In this document: positions 34,475 to 43,637 of the stretch, in pieces
Position numbering within the stretch: position 1 is the first letter of the stretch
How the letters are laid out: every line of letters begins with the position of its first letter
Assembly (NCBI GenBank): GCA_040219575.1
Contig: JAVJSD010000097.1
Location: 62,001-126,000, forward strand
Direction of reading: 5' to 3'
DNA length: 64,000 nucleotides
DNA from: JAVJSD01 sp040219575
GTDB lineage: Bacteria > Planctomycetota > Planctomycetia > Pirellulales > Pirellulaceae
The notes under the pieces: model-generated
Seen by the model: only the letters and a program-made list of their open reading frames with translations
Databases searched by the model: none
What the model was told of the DNA's origin: nothing
Position numbers and translations under genes: made by a program

Positions 34475-35922
34475 GGATTCGCCCGCACCATGTCGTACTT
34501 CTTGCCGCCCTGGCGACGCTGGCCGTTCGCCCAGCGGATCTCACCGCGGAGGAGTCGCAGCGGCTGAACGTGCTGTTCATCGCCGTCGACGACCTGCGCG
34601 TCGAACTTGGCTGCTACGGCGACTCGCCCGTCAAATCGCCCCACATCGATCGCCTGGCGGCGCGAGGGACGTTGTTCGAGCGGGCCTACTGCCAGCAGTC
34701 GTTGTGCAATCCGTCGCGGGCGTCGCTGCTGACGGGGCGGCGGCCCGACACGTTGCGCGTGTGGGACCTGCCCACGCACTTCCGCCAGACGCATCCCGAC
34801 GTGGTCACGCTGCCCCAGTTGTTCAAGCAGAACGGCTACCATGCGCAGTGCGTCGGCAAGATCTTTCACAACTACCGCCAGCCGGACTACCAGGGCGACG
34901 CCGTCTCGTGGAGCGTGCCGGCCGTGCTGCACTACAATTCGCACTACAACGACAAACCGCAGGTCGAAGGAGCGGCGCCGGCCGATCTCGCGCCGCTGCA
35001 GAAGACCGAGTGCCGCGACGTTCCCGACGAGGCGTACTTCGACGGCCGCGTGGCGCGGCAGGCGATTACCGCCATGCAGGAAGTCAAAGACCAGCCGTTT
35101 TTCCTGGCGGTGGGGTTCTGGAAGCCGCACCTCCCCTTCAACGCGCCGAAGAAGTATTGGGACTATTACGATCGCGCGGAAGTCGGCCTGCCGGCCAATC
35201 CGAAACCGCCGCGCGACGTGCCGCCGATCGCGCTCACGGATTACCGGATCGATCCCAAGCAGAATCTCGATGACGACGATTTGCGGGAACTGCGGCACGG
35301 ACACTTCGCCGCCATCAGCTATCTCGACGCGCAAGTCGGCAAGGTGCTCGACGAACTCGACCGGCTCGGCCTGCGCGAGAAGACGATCGTCGTCTTCTGG
35401 TCGGATCATGGCCTGCACGTCGGCGAGCACGGACTGTGGAGCAAGACCACCAATTTCGAACTCGATACGCGCGTGCCGCTGATCGTGGCCGCTCCACATC
35501 ACAAGACGGGACAACGGGCGCGGGGACTCGTGGAGCTCGTGGACCTGTATCCCACCCTCGCCGACCTGTGCGACCTGCCGCCGCCCGCGGGACTCGAAGG
35601 CGTCAGCCTGCGGCCGCTGCTCGCCGACCCCACGGCGACCGTGAAGGACGCCGCCCTCTCGCAACATCCGCGGCCCAATTACATTCGCGGCGAGGCCCCG
35701 CAAACGATGGGCTACTCACTGCGGACTGATCGCTACCGCTACACGGAGTGGCGCGAGTTCGAAAGCGGGAAGATCGTCGCCCGTGAATTGTACGACCATC
35801 AGTCGGACCCCGGCGAAACGGTGAACCTGGCGGGCAGCACGGATCGGCAAGAGACGGTCGACCGACTTACTCCGCAACTTGAATCGGCTTTCCGACTCTC
35901 CCACCGCGTGCCGAGCGAGTAG
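34471..35922 (+). CDS. Exported sulfatase, iduronate-2-sulfatase-like
   Basis: This 483-residue protein begins at a GTG overlapping the previous stop. A signal peptide covers about 1-26. Active-site text is NVLFIAVDDLRVELGCYGD, the formylglycine precursor Cys79 in LCNPSRASLLTGRRPDTLRV, FWKPHLPFNAP and FWSDHGLHVGEHGLW. The RPDTLRV and HGLHVGEHG texts are those of the iduronate-2-sulfatase subgroup. The substrate is probably a 2-O-sulfated uronic acid or a related sulfated polysaccharide. Confidence 0.92.
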   Translation: MRIRPHHVVLLAALATLAVRPADLTAEESQRLNVLFIAVDDLRVELGCYGDSPVKSPHIDRLAARGTLFERAYCQQSLCNPSRASLLTGRRPDTLRVWDLPTHFRQTHPDVVTLPQLFKQNGYHAQCVGKIFHNYRQPDYQGDAVSWSVPAVLHYNSHYNDKPQVEGAAPADLAPLQKTECRDVPDEAYFDGRVARQAITAMQEVKDQPFFLAVGFWKPHLPFNAPKKYWDYYDRAEVGLPANPKPPRDVPPIALTDYRIDPKQNLDDDDLRELRHGHFAAISYLDAQVGKVLDELDRLGLREKTIVVFWSDHGLHVGEHGLWSKTTNFELDTRVPLIVAAPHHKTGQRARGLVELVDLYPTLADLCDLPPPAGLEGVSLRPLLADPTATVKDAALSQHPRPNYIRGEAPQTMGYSLRTDRYRYTEWREFESGKIVARELYDHQSDPGETVNLAGSTDRQETVDRLTPQLESAFRLSHRVPSE

Positions 35923-35945
35923 GCGCGATAGACGTCAAATAGGCG

Positions 35946-36509
35946 TCACTCGGGCAACAACATGATCCAACCGCCAAGCCACAGCTTCCAGGCGACAACC
36001 ACGCACCAGTGCATGGCGACGCACGTCCAGATCGAGCCGGAGCGGAGATAGGCCAACGAGGCGGCGAGGCCGAACAAGGCGCATAGGCATAGAAACGTGC
36101 CGTTGTAGAACAGCTCGCGCGAAGCCGGCACGAACAGCCAGGCGACCAGCGGATGCCCGGCGACGAACAGAGGCACGTTCACCACCACACTGACGACCTG
36201 AAACCGCCGGCTTCTTCGCTCCGCGGGATGCGGCAGCAGCAGTCCGCGATAGAGCGTCTCTTCAAACAGGCTGGGAACCAGCACGGCCACGAGGGCGAAC
36301 AGCGCGACGCCGGCCAGCGAATCGCTGGTGGTTTCGAGCTTCAACAGTCCCGTCGCGAGCCCGATCGGCGCCGAGACCGCGGCGACACAGGCCAGCAGCA
36401 ATCCGGCCTCCAGCCAATGTCTTGTCGTGGGAAACGTCGTGAAGGCGCGACGCAGCCGTTCGAGAATCAACAGCGCGACGGCGCGAGCGGCGCCGCGCGG
36501 CCTATTCAT
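35946..36509 (-). CDS. CPBP family intramembrane metalloprotease-like protein
   Basis: This 187-residue membrane protein has about five helices. The Abi/CPBP motif is seen as PSLFEETLYRGLLLP (Glu-Glu-x-x-x-Arg), followed by a helix with VAGHPLVAWL (His) and, near the C-terminus, VAMHWCVVV (His). These are the residues of glutamic intramembrane proteases of the CAAX/Rce1 group. The gene overlaps the end of the next upstream gene by eight bases, so they are probably one transcript. Substrate unknown. Confidence 0.82.
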   Translation of the reverse strand: MNRPRGAARAVALLILERLRRAFTTFPTTRHWLEAGLLLACVAAVSAPIGLATGLLKLETTSDSLAGVALFALVAVLVPSLFEETLYRGLLLPHPAERRSRRFQVVSVVVNVPLFVAGHPLVAWLFVPASRELFYNGTFLCLCALFGLAASLAYLRSGSIWTCVAMHWCVVVAWKLWLGGWIMLLPE

Positions 36510-37761
36510 CCGCCAGTTCCGTCAGACGCCACTGGAGGATGCGAAACGACGAACTCCAACTCACGATCCGCAGCCGCTGGTGGTTGCGGACCTGCCAGAA
36601 GCGTTGATCGAACTGCAGGCGCGAGGTGTCGCCCTGCCAGTCGACCAGCTGCTCGCCGTCGCAGGTGACATGAATCTCGCCGGGCCGCACGGTGCAGACA
36701 ATGCGATGCGGCAAATCGTCGTCGAAGGTCGTCCCGCGCTTTGTCGATTGATTGCGATCGGCCGAGCGGCGGTCGAGCAGGTTCAATCCGCTCACCTTGG
36801 GATTGAAGGCGTCGAAGACCATCGCCACCTCCGAATCGCCGCAGACAAGGCCCACGTTCAAGGAGCCGCCCTCGGTCAGGCGCTGCGCCAGCAATTCCAG
36901 ACGGTAGTTGGAGGGCGGCGGATCGGCGAGTTCGAGGTGGGCGATCCGCATCTCGGGGACGATCAAGGCGCCGTCTTCAAAGTAGAACTCGCCGTTGACG
37001 CTGTCACGGTCGACATCGATCTGCTTCAGCAAGTCAACCGCGGCGGAGGTCGGTGGTGTGTTCTCCGCGACGACCGGCGCCGTGGGCGTGTTTTCAATCG
37101 GAGTTGGCTTCACAGCGGGTGGCGGCATCGGCGGTGTTTCCTCCCTGCGGACGGAGGTCGCCGGCTTGCTGGTCAACGAACTCGGCCTCTCATCACTTTG
37201 GCCGCTGAGAAAATGAAACCCCAAGCCAAGGGCAAGCACCGAGATTCCCACCAGCAGCACGCCCAAGCCGCCGACCGCGACGAGCATCGGCCAGGCTGTG
37301 GGCGTCTTCGGCGGAGCGTAGTATCCGGCATGAGGCGACGGGGATGTCGCCAGCGGATCGACGATCGGCAGGTCGCTCGAGGGCAGGTCGTCCAGCGGCG
37401 ATGCGAGCGGCGCGACGGGCAGCGGCGCGATGCCCGGCTCGCGGCCCGTCGCGATGTTCGGCGCCGCGAGCGGAACCTCGCCGGTTGCACGCTGAAGCTG
37501 CGCGTCGTACGCGCCGCGCCGCTGGGCGTCGAGCAAACAGCCCCGCGCGGCGGAGAGTTCGTTGAGCAGCTTCTGCGACTCGGCGGCGTATCGGCCGGAC
37601 TGTCGATTTCGCAGCAGCGTCATCCGTTGTTCGGCCGCCGCGTCGATCACATCGGGATCGCTCTCGAATCGGCGAATGGCCAACAACCGGTAATGGTCGG
37701 GCGGCTGCTCCTCGGGAGGAATGCCGAGCCATTTGTAGTAGGGATCAAACGTCTCGGACAT
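36502..37761 (-). CDS. Planctomycete protein: J-like N-terminus, one TM, concanavalin-like C-terminus
   Basis: This protein has 419 residues. The N-terminal 95 residues (DPYYKWLGIPPEEQPPDHY ... NELSAARGCLLDAQRRGAYD) are the cytosolic module found at the start of many planctomycete proteins; it looks like a degenerate J-domain without the His-Pro-Asp motif. After a Pro-rich linker comes a membrane helix at about 160-183 (WPMLVAVGGLGVLLVGISVL). A second linker leads to a beta-rich domain (about 245-419) resembling LamG/DUF1080 carbohydrate-binding folds (NYRLELLAQR, HRIVCTVRPGEIHVTCDGEQ). The function is unknown; the topology suggests a cytosol-to-envelope signal or assembly role. Confidence 0.75.
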   Translation of the reverse strand: MSETFDPYYKWLGIPPEEQPPDHYRLLAIRRFESDPDVIDAAAEQRMTLLRNRQSGRYAAESQKLLNELSAARGCLLDAQRRGAYDAQLQRATGEVPLAAPNIATGREPGIAPLPVAPLASPLDDLPSSDLPIVDPLATSPSPHAGYYAPPKTPTAWPMLVAVGGLGVLLVGISVLALGLGFHFLSGQSDERPSSLTSKPATSVRREETPPMPPPAVKPTPIENTPTAPVVAENTPPTSAAVDLLKQIDVDRDSVNGEFYFEDGALIVPEMRIAHLELADPPPSNYRLELLAQRLTEGGSLNVGLVCGDSEVAMVFDAFNPKVSGLNLLDRRSADRNQSTKRGTTFDDDLPHRIVCTVRPGEIHVTCDGEQLVDWQGDTSRLQFDQRFWQVRNHQRLRIVSWSSSFRILQWRLTELADE

Positions 37762-38085
37762 GGCGAACCCACGTCGAATCAGGCGGTAAGTCGAATCGGC
37801 GAGAAAAGTCTGGAGCCGGGCGATTACCGTGCGGCTCGAAACCCTCAGCTTAGACGGAGCGACGACCGCGCACCAGTCGCCGCCGCGCTTCGATCCACGG
37901 CGGCGGAAGTCGCCAGAATTCGGACGACTGGTTTTCGTTGATTGTCGGAAGTCTGGCGACTTCCGCTACAAGACATGCGCATCACAAGGTCGTGGCGAGG
38001 GACGCCCCCTTTTTCGATAAGGTCTTCCCGTTAGACTGCCTGCAAGCACCGCGTGTCGTCCGCCTACTCCGAGGGGAGAACCGCT
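37762..38085. other. Intergenic stretch, 324 bases, with two inverted hairpin repeats
   Basis: Apart from the hairpin pair at 37903-37969 and the ribosome binding site of the MscS gene (GAGGGGAG), nothing gene-like is visible between these divergent genes. Confidence 0.6.
37903..37969. repeat. Inverted pair of GGAAGTC-type hairpins (REPIN-like)
   Basis: GGAAGTC-TGGC-GACTTCC followed by GCTAC (37946-37969) faces an inverted, slightly altered copy (37903-37923) 22 bases away. Single copies of the same unit are at 40529, 49762 and 51380. Confidence 0.75.
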
Positions 38086-39183
38086 ATGTCGTGGCAACAG
38101 TTTCTGAATTGGGCCGAACAGTTCGCCTGGCTGAAATACTCGATCTTGGGCAATAGCGTGATTCGCTGGTCGCTGGCCGCGGGTGTGCTGGTGCTGGCCT
38201 TTTTCATTCTGTCGCTGGCGACGCGGCTGTTCATTCGCCGGGCCAAGCGGTTCAGCGAGGGAACCAGCAACCGCTGGGACGACGGCATCGTCAGAACGTT
38301 GCAGGCCACGCATACGCTGTTCCTGTTGATCGTGTCGGCCTATCTCGGCACGCTGCTGCTGGAACTGCCCCCGCGGGAGATCTCGATCACGCGATCGGTG
38401 GTGATTGTGGCGCTGCTGCTGCAAGTCGCGCTGTGGGGCAACGTGCTGATGGAGTTCGCCATCGAGCGGTACATGAAGGCCCGGATGGAGACCGACGCCG
38501 CGGCCGCCACCACGGTGTCGGCGTTGAGCTTCGTGGGCAAGTTGTTGTTGTGGTCGGTGGTCGCGTTGCTGGCGCTGGAGAACATGGGGGTCGACGTCAC
38601 CGCGCTGGTGGCCGGCCTGGGCGTCGGCGGCATCGCCGTGGCGCTCGCCGCGCAGAACATCCTGGGCGATCTGTTCGCCTCGCTGTCGATCGTGCTCGAC
38701 AAACCGTTCGTGCTGGGCGACTTCATCATCGTCGGCGACGCGATGGGCAGCGTCGAGAAGATCGGCTTGAAGACGACGCGGCTGCGCAGCCTCTCAGGCG
38801 AGCAGCTGATCTTCTCCAACACCGACCTGCTGCAGAGCCGGGTGCGCAATTTCAAACGCATGTTCGAACGCCGCGTGGTGTTCGGCATCGGCGTGACGTA
38901 TCAGACGCCGCGGGAGAAGCTGGCCGAGATTCCCGGCATGATCCGCGCGATCGTCGAGTCGCAGGAGCAGATTCGCTTCGACCGTTCGCACTTCAAGGAG
39001 TTCGGCGACTCGGCCTTGAACTTCGAAACCGTCTACTACGTGCTCGGGCCCGACTACACGATGTACATGGACATCCAGCAAAACATCAACCTGGCGCTGT
39101 TCGAAAAGTTCGAGCAGGAAGGGATCGAATTCGCCTACCCGACGCAGACGCTGTTCTTGGAGAAGGCCTCCACGGATTCGTGA
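38086..39183 (+). CDS. MscS family mechanosensitive channel
   Basis: This 365-residue inner-membrane protein has four membrane helices (about 25-48, 75-95, 105-125, 150-172) followed by the pore helix ALVAGLGVGGIAVALAAQNI, the Gly/Ala-packed TM3 of MscS. The beta domain text LDKPFVLGDFIIVGDAMGSVEKIGLKTTRLRS is characteristic, and the C-terminal alpha/beta domain ends in FAYPTQTLFLEK. It releases osmolytes on hypo-osmotic shock. GAGGGGAG lies 6 bases before the ATG at 38086. Confidence 0.93.
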   Translation: MSWQQFLNWAEQFAWLKYSILGNSVIRWSLAAGVLVLAFFILSLATRLFIRRAKRFSEGTSNRWDDGIVRTLQATHTLFLLIVSAYLGTLLLELPPREISITRSVVIVALLLQVALWGNVLMEFAIERYMKARMETDAAAATTVSALSFVGKLLLWSVVALLALENMGVDVTALVAGLGVGGIAVALAAQNILGDLFASLSIVLDKPFVLGDFIIVGDAMGSVEKIGLKTTRLRSLSGEQLIFSNTDLLQSRVRNFKRMFERRVVFGIGVTYQTPREKLAEIPGMIRAIVESQEQIRFDRSHFKEFGDSALNFETVYYVLGPDYTMYMDIQQNINLALFEKFEQEGIEFAYPTQTLFLEKASTDS

Positions 39184-39214
39184 CGCCGGCGGCTCTTGAA
39201 TAGACAAGAGAAGC

Positions 39215-39527
39215 GAACCGCTGATGAACGCTGATCAGAAGCTAATGCAGCGTGACATCTAAGAATGGGGGTAGCAGAAGTCGTGAGACTTCTGGAAGCT
39301 CAGACGTCGTCACGAACTGCTGAACTCTCACGAGTTCAGCTACTCTAAGATCAAGCCGTCACAATGCACTATTGTGTCGTTAGCCGCTACCGCGGCTCGT
39401 TGTTCGCCGGTCGCGCGACTTGGTGTGCGGTCAGCCGAGCATTGGTCAGATGGTCGGCTCACGGACATGTCGAGACGATCGCAAGAAAGTGCTTCATTAG
39501 CGTCCGATCAGCGTTCATCAGCGGTTC
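39215..39527. repeat. MITE-like element with 22-base perfect terminal inverted repeats
   Basis: GAACCGCTGATGAACG, extended to 22 bases at 39215-39236, is perfectly inverted at 39506-39527. Similarity continues imperfectly for about 14 more bases on each side (GCTAATG in both). The interior (about 270 bases) holds a hairpin pair at 39271-39345 but no convincing transposase. It occupies most of the 450-base gap between the MscS and PIG-L genes. Confidence 0.6.
39271..39345. repeat. Pair of GTAGCnGAA-type hairpins inside the MITE-like element
   Basis: AGAAGTC-GTGAG-ACTTCT at 39276-39293 and TGAACTC-TCAC-GAGTTCA (39321-39338, followed by GCTAC) form an inverted pair with the shared GTAGC end, the same architecture as the pair at 37903 but with another spacer sequence (CGTGAG instead of CGCCAG). 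Confidence 0.65.
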
Positions 39528-39633
39528 TTCCCCGGCCTCGGCCGACGGCGCCGGTCGGCGTTTGCCCATGCTTTGTTGAATCTTTTGCATTTCGTTTTGC
39601 GGTGCGAGAAGATGTACGTTGAAAGGATCCATC

Positions 39634-40500
39634 ATGCTCCGGATTGTTCTCTCGACCGCCTTGCTGCTGGCGATCGCCGACTTGCGCGCGGCGTGGTGCG
39701 ATGAGCCGCAACGGCTCGACGTGCTCGTCGTCGCTCCGCATTCCGACGACGAGGCGATCGGTTGCACGGGCGTTCTGCTGCGGGCGATCGCGCAACAGCA
39801 GCGCGTGGGCGTGGTGGTCGTGACCGCGGGCGACGGCTTTCCCCGGGCCGCGGCCGCGCATGCCGGGAAGAAGCCGGACGAACTGGTCGCGGGGGACTTC
39901 GTGCAACTGGCGGCGCTGCGCCAGCGGCACACCCTCAAGGCGATGGAGCGGCTCGGCCTGGAGGCGGACGACCTGATGTTCCTGGGCTTCCCTGACGGCG
40001 GGCTGGCGACGATGTACGCCGCCAAAGACGACGAGCCGTATCGCCAAGGTTACACCGGCCGGAGCGAAACGTATGGGGTAGTCGTCGCCGACTATCACCG
40101 CCGTGTTCACCGGCGCGCGGCGCCCTACGTGCGGGCGTCGGTGCTCGGCGACCTGATGGAGATCCTGCGGGCCCGGCGGCCGAAGGAGATCTACGTCACC
40201 GCCGCGACCGACACCCACTCCGATCACAGCGCCGCGTATTGCTTCACGCGCGACGCCGCGCGAGCCGCCGGTCATCGGGGCCCGTTGTGGACCTTCGTCG
40301 TTCACGGCCGCGAACCGGCGGCGCCGCCGGATCGCCGGGTGATCTTGACCGATGCGGAGCTGAAAACCAAACACACCGTGCTCCTGGGATACCAAGTCGG
40401 CGTCTCGCCGGTTCACGATTCCCTGGCGGAGACCTACACGAAACCCGAGGAACGCTTCTGGGCGGCGCCTCTTGAAGAGGAGTCGCCGACGGGGCCGTAA
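39634..40500 (+). CDS. Exported PIG-L (LmbE) family deacetylase
   Basis: This 288-residue protein has a signal peptide (about 1-23, ending AWCDE). The zinc site of the family is VVAPHSDDEAIGCTG (PHxDDE) and TDTHSDHSAAY (His-x-x-His). The fold is a Rossmann-like deacetylase domain. Relatives remove acetyl groups from GlcNAc-linked lipids or small glycosides; here, because it is exported, a glycan or peptidoglycan-type substrate is more likely than mycothiol-type thiols. AAAGGA 7 bases before the ATG at 39634 fixes the start. Confidence 0.87.
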   Translation: MLRIVLSTALLLAIADLRAAWCDEPQRLDVLVVAPHSDDEAIGCTGVLLRAIAQQQRVGVVVVTAGDGFPRAAAAHAGKKPDELVAGDFVQLAALRQRHTLKAMERLGLEADDLMFLGFPDGGLATMYAAKDDEPYRQGYTGRSETYGVVVADYHRRVHRRAAPYVRASVLGDLMEILRARRPKEIYVTAATDTHSDHSAAYCFTRDAARAAGHRGPLWTFVVHGREPAAPPDRRVILTDAELKTKHTVLLGYQVGVSPVHDSLAETYTKPEERFWAAPLEEESPTGP

Positions 40501-40938
40501 AGTGGCCAGCCACTTCCTGTTGAACTCTCGGAAGTCTGGCGGCTTCTGCTTCCACACGCTTCTCAACTGCGTCCACGGGTTCGCGGCGTTTGGGGGACGA
40601 CATCGAGCAAGCTGCTTCGAGCGTTGAATGATCTTCGTTGCTGGGCGAATGTCTTGTCACGTTTCATGCACTGGTGGACAAGCGACCGGCGACACTCAAC
40701 CAGTACGATCGTGCTACGTCCGTCGTACTCTTCACCAGGCAACGAAATGCCGCCGTGCGGAGTTTGTTGCTTCGCACCTTTTGATCCTTCATTTCGGTCA
40801 GCCAGCATGCCGTCGCGCAAACGTCCTGCTGATCGGCGGTACAATTGCTCTTGTCATATCGGTTCCTGAAGATCGACAGGTGCACCTCGGCGAAAACTGA
40901 TCGGCCTTCTGAAATTGACCAGCCACCGGATTCAACTT
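40501..40938. other. Intergenic stretch, 438 bases, lower GC
   Basis: One partial hairpin repeat (40529-40552, GGAAGTC-TGGCG-GCTTC form) is present. Short frames here have no family resemblance or ribosome binding site. The base composition is visibly less GC-rich than the flanking genes. Confidence 0.5.
40529..40552. repeat. Degenerate GGAAGTC-type hairpin repeat
   Basis: CGGAAGTCTGGCGGCTTCTG is a diverged copy of the unit found at 37946 and 49762. Confidence 0.6.
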
Positions 40939-43452
40939 CTACGGGTTGATACGATTCAGTGCCCTCGCTGCGGCTCCGCGGACGCCGGCCCTAGGGTTCT
41001 TCAAGGCTTCGCTAAGGGCGGGCACGGCGTCTTTGGCCGCAGGACCGACTCGGCCCAGGGCGCGGATGGCGGAAAAGAGAACACGGCCATCCTGATCCTG
41101 CAAGGCTTCGATCAGGACGGGTACGGCGTCTTGGGCCGCAGGACCGATGTCGCCCAAGGCACGAGCGGCATGATAGCGGACGTCAACCTCCATGTCCTTC
41201 AAGGCTTCGCTCAGGGCGGGCACGCCCTCTTTGGCCGCAGGACCGATTCCTCCCAAGGCGGAAGCGGCAGCGGAGCGAAGGCTAGCCTCAGGGGCCTTCA
41301 AGGATTCTATCAGGGCGGGCACGGCGGCAGGACCGATTCCGACCAAGGCCGAGGCGACTTGGACGCGGACGCTGTAGTCCTCGTCGGTCAAGGTTTCGAT
41401 CAGGGCGGGCACGGCGTCTTTGGCTGCAGGACCGATTTTGCTCAAGGTCGTCGCGGCGGTCGAGCGGATGCCGGCCTCCGAGTCCTTCAAGGCTTCGCTC
41501 AGGGCGGGCACGGCGGCCGGACCGATTCCGACCAGGGCGGCAGCGGCGGAATCGCGGACGCCTGCAACCTTGTCCTTCAGCGCTTCGATCAGGCCGGGAA
41601 CGGCATCTTTCGCCGCAGGACCAAGTTGACCCAAGGCGCGAGAGGCACGTAAGCAGACGCCAGCGTCGCTGTCCTTCAAGGCATCGCTGAGGGCGGGAAC
41701 GGCGTCTTTGGCCGCAGGACCGATTCGGCCCAAGGCGGAAGCGGCGATTGAGCGGACGCTGACCTCGGGGTCCTTCAAGGCTTCGATCAGGACGGGCACG
41801 GCATCCTTGGACTCAGGACCGACTCGGCCCAAGGCAGAAGCGGCCGTTGAGCGGACATCCGCATCCTTATCCTTCAAGGCTTCGATCAGAACGGGCACGG
41901 CCTCTTTGGACTCAGGACGGATTCTGATCAAGGCGGAAGCGGCCGTTGAGCGGATGCTGACCTCAGGGGCCTGCAAGGCTTCGATCAGGGCGGGCACGGC
42001 CGCAGGACCGATTCCGACCAAGGCAGTCGCGGCGGAATTGCGGACCTTGGAGTCCTCGTCCTTGACGACTTCGATCAGGGTGGGCACGGCCGCAGGACCG
42101 ATTCGGGCAAAGATGGAAGCGCCAAGAGAACGGACGTGGACCTTGGGGGCCTTCAAGGCTTCGATCAGGCCGGGCATGGCCGCAGGACCGATTCTCACCA
42201 AAGCGGTCGTGGCACGAACGTCGGCGCCATAATCCTGGTGATTCAAGGCTTCGACCAGGGCGGGCACAGCCGCAGGACCGATTTCCCCCAAGGCGCCGGC
42301 GGCATTGATGCCGAGCGCGGAGTCCCTGTCCTTCAGGGCTTCGATCAGCGCGGGCACCGCGTCCTTCGCCGCAGGTCCGATTCCTTTCAAGGCGGTTACG
42401 GCATGGTAGCGGACATTCTGGTCATTGCTCTTCAAGGCTTCGATCAGGACGGGCGCCGCCTCTTTGGACGCAGGTTCAACCTTGAACAAGGCGGTCGCGA
42501 CTCGGATGCGGACGTGAGGCTCCATGTCCTTTAAGGCTTCGAGCAGCGCGGGCGCCGCGTCCTTGGCCTCAGGACCGATTCCGCCCAAGGCATAAGCGGC
42601 GCTTGAGCGGACATCAGCATCCTTGTCCTTCAAGGCTTCCAGTAGCACGGGCGCCGCGTCCTTGGCCGCAGGACCAATTCCACCCAGTGCATGGGCGGCA
42701 ATTGAGCGGACATCAGCATCCTTGTCGTTCAAGGCTTCGATCAGGACAGGCACCACATCTTTCGACGCGGGGTCGGCTTTGAACAAGGCCGTCGCGGCGC
42801 CGATGCGGAGAAGAGAGTCTTTGTCCTTCAATGCTTCGAGCAGGGCGGGCACCGCCGCAGGACCGATTCCACCCAAGGCCGACACGGCACTTGAGCGGGT
42901 GTCAGAACTCCATTCCTTCAAAGCTTCGATCAGGACGGGCACGGCATCTTTGGCGGCAGGACCGATTTCGCCCAAGGCACGAGCGGCAAATGAGCGACCG
43001 CCGTTATTGTTCTCCAAGAATTCGATCAGGGCGGGAACTGCCTCTTTGGCCGCAGGACCGATTTTGCCCAAGGCCGACGCGGCGCCGACCCTGACACTAT
43101 AGTTGTTGTCGCTCAAGGCTTCGATCAGGGCGGGAACGGCCTCTTTGGCGGCTGGACCGATGTGGCCCAAGGCCGAGACGGCATTGATCCTGGCGCTAGG
43201 ATCCTTCAAGGCTTCGATCAAGGCGGGTACGGCATCTTTAGCCGCAGGACCAATTTGGCCCAAAGCGTAAGAGGCGCTGATCCTGGACTTAGGGTCCTGC
43301 AAGGCGTCGATCAATTCGGTCACACGGTTGGTGACCGCAGGGTCGCTGGCGTCCTCGTTCTTCTCCGTTTCCTGTGCGTTGCTGGTTGTAGTCGGCGAGA
43401 CAATCAGCAGTACATAGAGAAAAGCCAGGGGAAGGATGGTGCGGTTCAACAT
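40939..43452 (-). CDS. Secreted protein of about 25 HEAT-like repeats
   Basis: This 837-residue protein has a signal peptide (about 1-26, cleaved before QETEK). From about residue 40 to the end the chain is 25 tandem units of the PBS-lyase HEAT type, each like VPALIEALKDKDADVRS-xAA-ALGxIGPAAKDA. Units come in two lengths, 33 residues (ending GPAAKDA) and 30 residues (ending GPAA; seven of them), mixed along the chain. The loop positions after EALKD vary (DPEV, DKDA, SEAG, PEVS), as expected for a binding surface, while the helices are nearly identical, suggesting recent unequal exchange. The product is an extended superhelical solenoid, probably periplasmic or secreted and protein-binding. 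No enzyme domain is attached. Confidence 0.9.
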   Translation of the reverse strand: MLNRTILPLAFLYVLLIVSPTTTSNAQETEKNEDASDPAVTNRVTELIDALQDPKSRISASYALGQIGPAAKDAVPALIEALKDPSARINAVSALGHIGPAAKEAVPALIEALSDNNYSVRVGAASALGKIGPAAKEAVPALIEFLENNNGGRSFAARALGEIGPAAKDAVPVLIEALKEWSSDTRSSAVSALGGIGPAAVPALLEALKDKDSLLRIGAATALFKADPASKDVVPVLIEALNDKDADVRSIAAHALGGIGPAAKDAAPVLLEALKDKDADVRSSAAYALGGIGPEAKDAAPALLEALKDMEPHVRIRVATALFKVEPASKEAAPVLIEALKSNDQNVRYHAVTALKGIGPAAKDAVPALIEALKDRDSALGINAAGALGEIGPAAVPALVEALNHQDYGADVRATTALVRIGPAAMPGLIEALKAPKVHVRSLGASIFARIGPAAVPTLIEVVKDEDSKVRNSAATALVGIGPAAVPALIEALQAPEVSIRSTAASALIRIRPESKEAVPVLIEALKDKDADVRSTAASALGRVGPESKDAVPVLIEALKDPEVSVRSIAASALGRIGPAAKDAVPALSDALKDSDAGVCLRASRALGQLGPAAKDAVPGLIEALKDKVAGVRDSAAAALVGIGPAAVPALSEALKDSEAGIRSTAATTLSKIGPAAKDAVPALIETLTDEDYSVRVQVASALVGIGPAAVPALIESLKAPEASLRSAAASALGGIGPAAKEGVPALSEALKDMEVDVRYHAARALGDIGPAAQDAVPVLIEALQDQDGRVLFSAIRALGRVGPAAKDAVPALSEALKNPRAGVRGAAARALNRINP

Positions 43453-43637
43453 GGATTCTTCTTCCTTCCATACGGTTCAGCAGTGTCTTCGCGTACCGAA
43501 AACACCAAGATCGCGCCCTGTGGTTAGTGTAATGTTGTTTCTGTAAGAACAAGATCAAATTTTTTCCGGCGTTACGGAGGCGAACGCCAGGCGGGTCGAC
43601 ACCAAACGGGGCCAGCTATGCTCTGGCGCGGTATCGG

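Noticed and set aside
40624..40900. Short frames between the PIG-L and HEAT genes
   Set aside because: No ribosome binding site, no hydrophobic or motif pattern, and several equal alternatives in other frames.
40915..43527. Several plus-strand frames opposite the HEAT-repeat gene that look repetitive themselves
   Set aside because: Their repeats are the antisense image of the HEAT units and share their period.
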